This document shows positions 1 through 7,580 of a stretch of DNA of 64,000 nucleotides, piece by piece. Origin of the DNA: Frigoriglobus tundricola (GTDB taxonomy: Bacteria > Planctomycetota > Planctomycetia > Gemmatales > Gemmataceae); NCBI RefSeq assembly GCF_013128195.2, contig NZ_CP053452.2, forward strand, positions 7,068,001 through 7,132,000, given 5' to 3'. Every line of letters begins with the position of its first letter. Within the stretch, counting starts at the first letter, position 1. The notes beneath the pieces are model-generated. The model worked only from the letters and a program-made list of their open reading frames with translations. It was not told the origin of the DNA and searched no databases. The position numbers were made by a program, and so were the translations under genes.

Positions 1-618
1 TGCTACGAGGCGATTTCCGCCGGTGGTCGGATTCAGTCCGTGGTGCTGAAAGACGCGCCCAAAGTGACCCCGGCCGCGCGGAAGCACAAGGGGTTCACGT
101 TCACCGAGATCCGTCTGGCGTTCGACTTCGAAGCGACCGTGAAGGACCTCCCCGACGGGTTGAAAGAGAACACCCGCGAACAGCTCAAACGAATGCTGGC
201 GGAGAAAACGACGCTGTGGATCGGCACCGATGGCAAGGCGGTGGTTCTTCTCACGGCCAAGGACTGGGGCACCGCCGCCGGCACCCTCGACCAGTTCCTC
301 GACGGCCGGAAGCCAATCGGTAACACCGCGGGCTACAAGCTCACCCGCCAGAACCTGCCGCCCGAGACGAGTGCCCTCTTACTGACGGAGACCGGCCAGA
401 CCCTCACCGCCCTCCTTGACGCGGTGCGGGCAATGGAGGGCACCGTGCCGGACCTGCCGAAGATCGGGAAGATCAAGCCGCTGAAGGGGGACCCGACGTT
501 CCTCGGGGTCGCGGTCACCCTGAAGGGTGATACGGCAACGGCCAACGTGTTCGTGCCGGGCACGGCCATCGCGGCGGGGCGCTCGCTCCTCGCCGACGTG
601 TTCAAGAAGGTCGAGTGA
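1..618 (+). CDS. Hypothetical protein, 5'-truncated by window edge
   Basis: The frame is open from base 1 to a TGA at 616-618, so this is the C-terminal 205 codons of a longer gene. An internal GTG at 40 is the first possible start inside the window, but codons before it read on without a stop, so the gene most likely begins outside. The visible part is mixed alpha/beta and mostly polar, with no signal peptide, membrane segment or motif I can assign. It ends near 'LLADVFKKVE'. I do not recognise the family. The next gene starts 92 bp downstream on the same strand. Confidence 0.7.
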   Translation, partial: CYEAISAGGRIQSVVLKDAPKVTPAARKHKGFTFTEIRLAFDFEATVKDLPDGLKENTREQLKRMLAEKTTLWIGTDGKAVVLLTAKDWGTAAGTLDQFLDGRKPIGNTAGYKLTRQNLPPETSALLLTETGQTLTALLDAVRAMEGTVPDLPKIGKIKPLKGDPTFLGVAVTLKGDTATANVFVPGTAIAAGRSLLADVFKKVE

Positions 619-710
619 CGCGCCGCGGCTTCTTGGCCCCCCGATGGCACTTGGTGCGCTTCTGGGAAATATGTGAATGAGGTTTCCGTTCCTTCTATCG
701 AGATCGTGCC

Positions 711-1100
711 ATGACCGTCCGCCCGCTCCTCGCTCTGATCGCCCTCGGTTTACTTTCCGCCGCCGGCTGCGGACCCGCGAAGCTGAACGAAAACAAGACG
801 TTAACACTTGATGCCGGCGACGCGAAAGGTCTCGACTTTCCAGCCATCTCGAACGCACAAACGATCACCATCGACTTCAAGTCTTCTGCCGGAGAGGTGT
901 CGGTGTACCTTTTCAACGAAGCCGATGCAAAAGGTGAGGACGGGTTGTTAACCTCCGACCCGAAAAAAGCTCTGGGCTTGAAGAAGGGCAAAGAGGGCAG
1001 CTTCGAGGTAAATGTGCCAGAAAAAACGGCGACGCGAATCATCGTCCGAGGGGCAAACGAGAAGACGACTGTGACTTTGAAGGCGACGAACGCGAAGTGA
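711..1100 (+). CDS. Small predicted lipoprotein
   Basis: A 129-residue protein opening with a short basic N-terminus, a hydrophobic stretch and a lipobox-like LSAAGC ending at Cys20, so it should be lipidated and membrane-anchored after export. The mature part (about 110 residues) is rich in Lys, Thr and Ala and looks like one small beta-rich domain. No enzyme motif is visible and I do not recognise the family. The ATG at 711 fits the signal peptide, although the ribosome binding site is weak. It lies between the truncated gene upstream and the kinase downstream, both on the same strand, and could be in one transcript with the upstream gene. Confidence 0.7.
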   Translation: MTVRPLLALIALGLLSAAGCGPAKLNENKTLTLDAGDAKGLDFPAISNAQTITIDFKSSAGEVSVYLFNEADAKGEDGLLTSDPKKALGLKKGKEGSFEVNVPEKTATRIIVRGANEKTTVTLKATNAK

Positions 1101-1317
1101 CCCCCCCCCCGCAAAACCCGCGTGACCGGCCCTTCCGTCTTGTCGCTCGGAACGGAGAACCGGTCCCGGGCGCCTGTGGTACACTATACTGAGTGCGGTT
1201 ACCGCGCTCCGTCACTCGCGCGCTCCCGAACACCCGCCGCCCCTCTTTACGTGGCGATCCGTGTCTCGGTCGGCACGGTTTGCTCTCCCCGCCCGGCCGT
1301 GTGCCGGAGGTGTCCTT

Positions 1318-3870
1318 ATGCCCGCACCGACCACCGCGGAGGAACTTTTGGATCTGCTCCAAAAGAGCGGTCTCGTTGAGGAGCCGCGTCTCCGTGCGTA
1401 CGTGCAAAAGCTCCGGGACACCGCGGCCTTCCCCACCGACCCCAACAAGCTCGCCGGCGCCCTCGTTCGCGACGCCCTCCTCACTTACTTCCAGGCCGAA
1501 CAACTGCTCCAGGGAAAGTACAAGCGGTTCACCCTGGGAAAGTACAAGGTGCTGGAAAAGCTCGGTTCGGGCGGCATGGGCACCGTGTTCCTGTGCGAAC
1601 ACAAGCTGATGCGCCGCCGGGTGGCGGTCAAAGTGCTCCCATTGCCCAAGTCCGAGGACCGGGCGAGTCTCGATCGCTTCAACCGCGAGGCCCGGGCCGT
1701 GGCCGCGGTGGACCACCCGAACATCGTCCGCGCCTACGACATCGACCAGGACGACAACCTCCACTTCCTCGTCATGGAGTGGGTGGACGGCTCCAACCTG
1801 CAAGACCTGGTTAAGAAGTTCGGCCCGCTCGACCCGCTCCGCGCCTGCCACTACATCTACGGCGCGGCCGTCGGCCTCCAGCACGCCCACGAAAAGGGCC
1901 TCATCCACCGCGACATCAAGCCGGGCAACATCCTGATCGATCGCTCCGGCGTGGTGAAGATCCTCGATCTCGGCCTGGCCCGGCTCACCCACGACACCGA
2001 AGACAACCTGACCCGGCAGAACGACGAAAACGTACTCGGCACCGCCGACTACCTCGCCCCCGAACAGGCGATGGACAGCCACACAGTCGACATCCGGGCC
2101 GACATCTACTCTCTGGGCGCGACGTTCTACTACCTGCTGACCGGGAGCCCCCCGTTCCCCGAAGGATCGGTGGCGCAGAAACTCATCTGGCACCAGAACC
2201 GCCCGCCGCGGCCCCTGAAATCGCTGCGCCCCGAACTGCCCGATGACTTGATCGCGATTGTCGATCGGATGATGGCAAAAGAGCCGGCCCAGCGGTTCGC
2301 GACGCCGTCAGAACTGATGGCGGTCCTGTCCCCGTGGGTGGCGACGCCCATTCCGCCGCCGTCGGACCGCGAGATGCCGACGCTCTCGCCCGTGATCGCC
2401 AACGGCCAGGGCGGGACGCGGTCGGCTACAGCCGGCCCGACCACGATCGTCGGCGGATTCACGCGCCCGGCCCCCGCCACGCTGACCGGCGCACCGACCG
2501 CCGTCAATCCGGCCCCCTCGGCGCCCACTGCGGTCTCGGGCAACGGCCCGGCCGTGTGGGCCACCCTCGGCTCCGAAACGCAGAGCGGCACCCGCGAAGA
2601 CACCCAGAAGAAGCCCGAGCCCGTGGCCCGGCCGGACGAGGAGAGCGACCGGCCGTCGCGGATCGCCCGCCGCCAGCCGGCGAAAAGCCGTCAGCCGGCG
2701 AAACGTCGGGGGATGGGAAAACTGCTTCTGGGCGCCGTTGTGACCGTCGCGGTTCTGACCGCGGCGGCCGCCGGGGCGTACTTCGCGTTTTTCAACAAGA
2801 AGGGCGGCGACACCTCCCCGTCCACCCACAGCACTCCCACCAGCCGGAGAATCGTCGTCTCGAAAGGCGGTGGCGAGCACACCGTCGGCTCACTTCGCGA
2901 AGCGCTCAACAAGGCCAGCAGCGGCGAGACGATCGTCATCACCGACGCGCGGATCGTGGAACCGGCGCTGAAGCTGGACAAAAACAAGCACCGGGATCTC
3001 ACCATCGAGTCGGAAACGGCCGACGGGAAGCCGGCGGTGATCGAGTTTCGCCCGCACCCGACTCAAAAGGGCGGAGTGATGCTCGACGCCTCCCAGGTGG
3101 AAGGTGTCCGGGTGCGCAACGTGGAATTCGACGGCAAGGGCCTGGCAGACAAGGCCGTCTACCTGAACGGACTCGTGCCGGGCACGCTGTTCGAAGGCGT
3201 GGTGGTGCGGAACGTCACCAACGCGGGCTTCTACTTGCTGAACGTGGCGGGCGACGCGAACCGGCCGGTGACGTTCGACCGCGCGCGGGTGATCCTCACC
3301 CCGACCTGCGAGGGCGGCGTCGTGTTGCACGCTTACGGTAACACCGCGCTCGATAACAAATTCATCGTGGTCCGGAACTGTCGGTTTGAGGGCTCCTCCA
3401 AACCCAGTGCGGAGTCGGGCAAGGCCGGCATCCGGTTCGATGGTGCGGCGCTGGACGTGGAAGTGACCAACAACCGGTTCGAGAAACTGAAATCGGCCGT
3501 GTCGTTCGTTCGGCCCGGCGGTCGAACGTCACGAGGGAAGTTTTCCAACAACACCGTCTCACAAGCGCAGACCGGGCTCCTCTTCGAGGCACCGGTCAAC
3601 GAGGGGGCGTACGAGTGGAAGGTCGCGCTGAACTACTTCGCGCGGACGGACGATGCGCTGAAAGCGCAAGGGGTGGTCCCGGGGCTCGTCGCGGCAGACA
3701 ACTTCTATGACGCGAGGTCCGGACCGGGGAACCCGCCGCTCGTCGCGACGAAACTCGACGCCCCGACGCTGCCCGAACCCGATCCGGACAACGACGCAAC
3801 GTTCCTCCGCTTCCCCGCGAACACCGGTCCGACCACCGGACCCGGTAAGGCTCGTGTGGGAGCCCATTAA
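1318..3870 (+). CDS. Transmembrane Ser/Thr protein kinase with beta-helix-like extracytoplasmic domain
   Basis: An 850-residue Hanks-type protein kinase. The kinase domain starts near residue 72 with the glycine loop GSGGMG, then the ATP-binding lysine in VAVKVL (K105), the catalytic loop HRDIKPGN (D199), the metal-binding DLG (D217) and an APEQ activation-loop end. A Pro/Ala/Thr-rich linker follows, then one membrane helix near residues 466-490, then about 330 residues with repeated short strands and Asn/Gly turns that look like a right-handed parallel beta-helix. The kinase would be cytoplasmic and the beta-helix outside. The ATG at 1318 is preferred over an upstream GTG (1261) because GGAGG sits 7 bases before it. 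The substrate is unknown. Confidence 0.9.
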   Translation: MPAPTTAEELLDLLQKSGLVEEPRLRAYVQKLRDTAAFPTDPNKLAGALVRDALLTYFQAEQLLQGKYKRFTLGKYKVLEKLGSGGMGTVFLCEHKLMRRRVAVKVLPLPKSEDRASLDRFNREARAVAAVDHPNIVRAYDIDQDDNLHFLVMEWVDGSNLQDLVKKFGPLDPLRACHYIYGAAVGLQHAHEKGLIHRDIKPGNILIDRSGVVKILDLGLARLTHDTEDNLTRQNDENVLGTADYLAPEQAMDSHTVDIRADIYSLGATFYYLLTGSPPFPEGSVAQKLIWHQNRPPRPLKSLRPELPDDLIAIVDRMMAKEPAQRFATPSELMAVLSPWVATPIPPPSDREMPTLSPVIANGQGGTRSATAGPTTIVGGFTRPAPATLTGAPTAVNPAPSAPTAVSGNGPAVWATLGSETQSGTREDTQKKPEPVARPDEESDRPSRIARRQPAKSRQPAKRRGMGKLLLGAVVTVAVLTAAAAGAYFAFFNKKGGDTSPSTHSTPTSRRIVVSKGGGEHTVGSLREALNKASSGETIVITDARIVEPALKLDKNKHRDLTIESETADGKPAVIEFRPHPTQKGGVMLDASQVEGVRVRNVEFDGKGLADKAVYLNGLVPGTLFEGVVVRNVTNAGFYLLNVAGDANRPVTFDRARVILTPTCEGGVVLHAYGNTALDNKFIVVRNCRFEGSSKPSAESGKAGIRFDGAALDVEVTNNRFEKLKSAVSFVRPGGRTSRGKFSNNTVSQAQTGLLFEAPVNEGAYEWKVALNYFARTDDALKAQGVVPGLVAADNFYDARSGPGNPPLVATKLDAPTLPEPDPDNDATFLRFPANTGPTTGPGKARVGAH

Positions 3871-3941
3871 CGAGTTCCGGCTCTCCCGTTCCGCGTCGCA
3901 TCGGAAACGGAACACGGGGCAAGTGCCCCGTGCCCCCGACC

Positions 3942-5084
3942 TCACTTCTTCTTGCAATAGCTCAGGGCCATCAGCGCGTAGCCGGTGTCGAGGTTGGCGT
4001 CGTTCTCCATCCAGTTCGCGGTCCCGTTCGTCCAGCTCCCGTCGGGCTTCTGGCGCTTCAGGACGGCGGCTTGCAGGTCGGCGCGCCAGTCGTGCTTGAC
4101 CCCTTTTGCGTCGGTGAACGTGTCCTCTCCGAGCGCGTCCATGCACTTCGCGAAGGTGTGATAGTAGTAGAACAGTCCGCGCTGGCTGTTCTCTTCCGGC
4201 ATCCCGGGGTTGCTGTCGAGTGTGTAGTTCTTGCTGATCCACTCCAGCGCCTTCTTCATGCGCGGGTCGTCCTTGCCCACGCCGCAGTAGATCATGCTCT
4301 TGACCCCGGCGTAGGTCATCGAGCCGTACCCGCCCATGTCGGTCTTCCGGCCCTCCCCATCGGTGCGGCGGTTCTCGCCGCCGTTGGCGCCGGTGTAGAT
4401 GAAGCTGCCGTCGTTGTTCTTCTTCGCCCACGGCGCCCGGTTGTACTCGTTGTCGAAGTTCTGGCACTTGCTCACGAACAGCGCCGCCTTGCGGAACGCC
4501 GGATCGTCCTTGCTCACGCCCGCCGTTTTGAGCGCTTCGAGAAAGAACGCGGTGTTGGACAGGTCCGGGCGCGACTTGTCGCCCGCGTACCCCGCCCCGC
4601 CGTAGTAGTCGCTGTCGTCCTTCTTCCCGCGGTTCTCGTCCCACTGGTAGTCTTTGAGGTACTTCGTCGCGTTCGTGATCGCGGTCTTGTACTTGTCGCC
4701 CTTGTTGGCGGCGTCGAGGGCCATGATGTTGATGCTAGTTGTGTAGTTGATCAGGCCGGCGCTCGAATCATTGCCCGCGATGTGTCCGGACTTCTCGTTC
4801 ACCAGGCCCTCGATGAACGTCACGCCCTTGGCAACGGGCGCCTCGTCGGGCTTGGCGCCGGTGCGAATCAGACCCACCACCACGATGCCGGTCACGCCGC
4901 GGTTCTGCGGCTTCGGTCCCCAGCTCCCGTCTTCGTTCTGCGATTTCGTCAGATAGCCGACGGCCTTCTCAACGGCGCCCGCCACGGCAGCGTCCTTGTC
5001 CTTCGCTTGCGCGGGCGCTGACCCGGGGCGCAGCACAACCGCTGCGGAAAGCACAACCAGGGACACGAGCAGTCGCTTCTTCAT
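3942..5084 (-). CDS. Secreted prenyltransferase/squalene-oxidase repeat (alpha-toroid) protein
   Basis: A 380-residue exported protein. After a signal peptide (about residues 1-25, ending SAPAQA) it carries repeated helical pairs with QW-type motifs such as QNEDGSWGPK near the start and QKPDGSWTN near the end, the signature of terpenoid-cyclase-like alpha/alpha toroids. No DxDD catalytic motif is present, so it is probably not a cyclase; a binding or scaffold role is more likely. The ATG at 5084 follows GGAGG on the minus strand with 8 bases spacing, which fits far better than the longer frame upstream. It converges with the kinase gene (71 bp between stops). Confidence 0.85.
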   Translation of the reverse strand: MKKRLLVSLVVLSAAVVLRPGSAPAQAKDKDAAVAGAVEKAVGYLTKSQNEDGSWGPKPQNRGVTGIVVVGLIRTGAKPDEAPVAKGVTFIEGLVNEKSGHIAGNDSSAGLINYTTSINIMALDAANKGDKYKTAITNATKYLKDYQWDENRGKKDDSDYYGGAGYAGDKSRPDLSNTAFFLEALKTAGVSKDDPAFRKAALFVSKCQNFDNEYNRAPWAKKNNDGSFIYTGANGGENRRTDGEGRKTDMGGYGSMTYAGVKSMIYCGVGKDDPRMKKALEWISKNYTLDSNPGMPEENSQRGLFYYYHTFAKCMDALGEDTFTDAKGVKHDWRADLQAAVLKRQKPDGSWTNGTANWMENDANLDTGYALMALSYCKKK

Positions 5085-5470
5085 CACGAGAACCTCCGCA
5101 AATGGTGGGTAGTGCCATCCTAGGCTGCAAACGAAGAGCCGATCAGCGTAACACGTTTTCGCTAGTGGTTTTAAGGGTTTTGCTGGATACAGTCTGTTCA
5201 CCACTGGTCATCGGGTGACCGCGCGTGATGAAGGTCGAATAGAAAGAGATCGTCTTCCCAGCTCAAAGCTGCGAAGATGCCACACGACCGGCTGTATCGC
5301 CTGGCGACCCCGGTCAGTGATCAACTGCCCCCCGCGGCATTGTTAGGTTCGACCGCGGAAGTGGTATCCTCTGTGAGGTTTCCGTCCGAAGAACCCGCTC
5401 GAAACGACCACAGTCCGTTCCGAGGCGGCAACGATCTCCCACCCGGTTCACGGACTCAGGAGCTGGCGAC

Positions 5471-6808
5471 ATGCCACAAAGTCAGACCCCAGAACAGCTT
5501 AATCAAGAGAAGACGGGGCTGGGCAACTACTTCATCGCCAACTATCCACCGTTCTCCTTCTGGAAGAACACGAACGTTGCGGACGCGCTGACCGCGGTCA
5601 ATAGTCCGCCGCGACCGGGCACGCCACTCGGGCTGTACCTTCACATCCCGTTCTGCCGGAAGCGGTGCAAGTTCTGTTACTTTCGCGTCTACACCGATAA
5701 GAACGCGAACGACATCTCGGTCTACCTGGACGCAATCACCAAGGAAGTCGAACTCCTCAGCAAGACCGCGTGCGTCGGCGGGCGGCCCCTCGACTACGTG
5801 TACTTCGGCGGCGGAACGCCCTCTTACCTGAGCGCCGCACAGCTCGACGCCCTGATGACACGGCTCCGCGCGATCATGCCGTGGGACGGCGCCCGCGAGG
5901 TCACGTTCGAGTGCGAGCCGGGCACGCTCCAGAAACACAAACTCGAAATGCTCCGCAAGCACGGGGTCACGCGCCTCAGCCTCGGGGTGGAGAACTTCAA
6001 GCCCGAGATCCTCCAGTATAACGGCCGCGCGCACCTCGAAGAGGAGATTTACCGCGCGTTCGGCTGGGCGCGCGAACTCGGCTTCCCTCAAATCAACATC
6101 GACCTCATCGCGGGCATGGTCGGTGAGGACTGGGACAACTGGAAGCAGTGCGTGGAGAAAACGATCAAGCTCGACCCGGACTGCGTCACCATTTACCAAA
6201 TGGAACTGCCGTACAACACGGTGTTCTCCAAAGAGCTGAAGCTGGTCGGCCACGACGAGCCGGCCCTCGCCGTCGCCGACTGGCCCACCAAGCGGGCGTG
6301 GACGAAGTACGCGTTCGAGGAGCTGGAGAAGGCCGGCTACGAGGTCTCGAGCGCGACAACGGTGGTGAAGAGCAAAGCGAAGACGCGGTTCGTGTACCGC
6401 GAGGCGCTCTGGCGCGGGGCCGACATGTTCGGAACGGGCGTGGCGTCGTTCGGCCACGTCAACGGCGTCCACATCCAGAACGTCGACACCTGGGAGGCGT
6501 ACGTCGCGAAGCTCGACGCCGGCGAGCTGCCGTTCGGCCGCGCGTTCCCGACGACCGAGCGCGACCGGCTCATCCGCGAGGTGGTCCTCTTGCTGAAGAC
6601 GGGGCACCTCGACGTGGCGTACTTCCGCGACAAGTACGGGCTGGACGTCCGCCAGGAGTTCCGCACGGCCTTCGAGCACCTGTCCCGCGACGGCTGGCTC
6701 ACCCTCGACGGCGAGAGCATCGACTGCACCCCGGACGGCCTGATGCAGATCGATCGGCACCTGCCCGCGTTCTTCGACCCGCAGTACATTAGCTCGCGGT
6801 ACACTTAA
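5471..6808 (+). CDS. HemN/HemW-like radical SAM protein
   Basis: A 445-residue radical SAM enzyme. The [4Fe-4S] cluster motif is CRKRCKFCYF (C62, C66, C69), followed by the glycine-rich YFGGGTPS for SAM binding and the family segment RLSLGVENF. The C-terminus has a HemN-type winged-helix region. The CxxxCxxCYF form resembles HemW and related heme-handling proteins more than true HemN (CxxCGC), so it may be a heme chaperone or act on another substrate rather than being coproporphyrinogen dehydrogenase. Residues 1-55 form an extra N-terminal segment. The gene is followed at 7024 by an H-protein-like lipoyl carrier on the same strand, separated by an inverted repeat. The exact reaction is unknown. 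Confidence 0.85.
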   Translation: MPQSQTPEQLNQEKTGLGNYFIANYPPFSFWKNTNVADALTAVNSPPRPGTPLGLYLHIPFCRKRCKFCYFRVYTDKNANDISVYLDAITKEVELLSKTACVGGRPLDYVYFGGGTPSYLSAAQLDALMTRLRAIMPWDGAREVTFECEPGTLQKHKLEMLRKHGVTRLSLGVENFKPEILQYNGRAHLEEEIYRAFGWARELGFPQINIDLIAGMVGEDWDNWKQCVEKTIKLDPDCVTIYQMELPYNTVFSKELKLVGHDEPALAVADWPTKRAWTKYAFEELEKAGYEVSSATTVVKSKAKTRFVYREALWRGADMFGTGVASFGHVNGVHIQNVDTWEAYVAKLDAGELPFGRAFPTTERDRLIREVVLLLKTGHLDVAYFRDKYGLDVRQEFRTAFEHLSRDGWLTLDGESIDCTPDGLMQIDRHLPAFFDPQYISSRYT

Positions 6809-6861
6809 GAGGTCCACCGCAGAGCGAAGAAGAGGATTAACCGTAGAGCGGAAAAGAAGAC

Positions 6862-6984
6862 AACCACAGGGTCACAGAGAGCACAGAGAAAGAAAAGGCC
6901 GAGAACGGCAGGATCGAATTACTCTGCTCTATTCTTGTTCTCTTTTTTCTGCGTTCTCTCTGTGTCCTCTGTGACCCTGTGGTT
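6862..6984. repeat. Imperfect inverted repeat between radical SAM and H-protein-like genes
   Basis: Left arm about 6862-6896 (begins AACCACAGGGTCACAGAG) and right arm about 6943-6984 (ends CTCTGTGACCCTGTGGTT) pair over roughly 30 bases with a few mismatches. The GTCACAGAG/CACAGAG wording resembles a short dispersed intergenic repeat seen in many planctomycete-like genomes (from memory, not checked). It could form a hairpin in the transcript joining the two genes. Confidence 0.7.
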
Positions 6985-7023
6985 AATCTTGACTTTGTCT
7001 CTCTTATCTGCGGTGACAGCTCC

Positions 7024-7488
7024 ATGCCCGAGTCGCTCACGTTCATGATGGGGAACCACCCGGCGCCGCTCCCGGGGGACCTCCGGTATTGCAAGAACCA
7101 CATGTGGTGCCGGCCGGGCGCCGACGGCGTTCACACCTTCGGGTTCACCGCCTACGCGGTGCGGCTCATGCAGGACGTGTACTTTCTCGAGTGGCGGGTC
7201 GAACCGGGGCTCGTGACCGCGAAGCAAGAGATCGGCTTCATCGAGACGCAGAAAGCCACCTCCGGGCTGTACGCGCCGCTCGCGGGCCGCGTCGTGCGGT
7301 TCAACGCCGCGCTACTGGACGACCCCGGCACGATCAACGTGGACGGGTACGGTGGCGGGTGGCTGTTTCAGTTCGCCGGAGACGTGTCCGCGACGCTGGA
7401 CGTCGATGCGTATCACGCGCACCTGGCCGCGGGCTGGGAGGCGACGCAGCGCATGATCAAGGGCCAGATCAACGCCGACACGGACTGA
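7024..7488 (+). CDS. Glycine cleavage H-protein-like lipoyl-domain protein
   Basis: A 154-residue protein that aligns by eye with glycine cleavage system H protein: KNHMW near the start matches the KDHEW of the family, and the lipoyl-lysine turn is ETQKAT (K77; usually ESVKA). The GGGWLF stretch and the final helix also match. About 20 extra residues precede the domain. It would carry a lipoyl group as a swinging arm. No gcvP or gcvT is nearby; instead the neighbour is a radical SAM gene, so the carrier may serve a different reaction. ATG 7024 was chosen over an upstream GTG (6979) that would lie inside the inverted repeat. Confidence 0.82.
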   Translation: MPESLTFMMGNHPAPLPGDLRYCKNHMWCRPGADGVHTFGFTAYAVRLMQDVYFLEWRVEPGLVTAKQEIGFIETQKATSGLYAPLAGRVVRFNAALLDDPGTINVDGYGGGWLFQFAGDVSATLDVDAYHAHLAAGWEATQRMIKGQINADTD

Positions 7489-7580
7489 CGCGCCCCGGGC
7501 TGATCGGGCGCCCGCCTTGTTGTTCCCCGCCGCGGCCGGTGGTACCATCACCACTCGCTCACTCGATCGACGGGGCGCCC

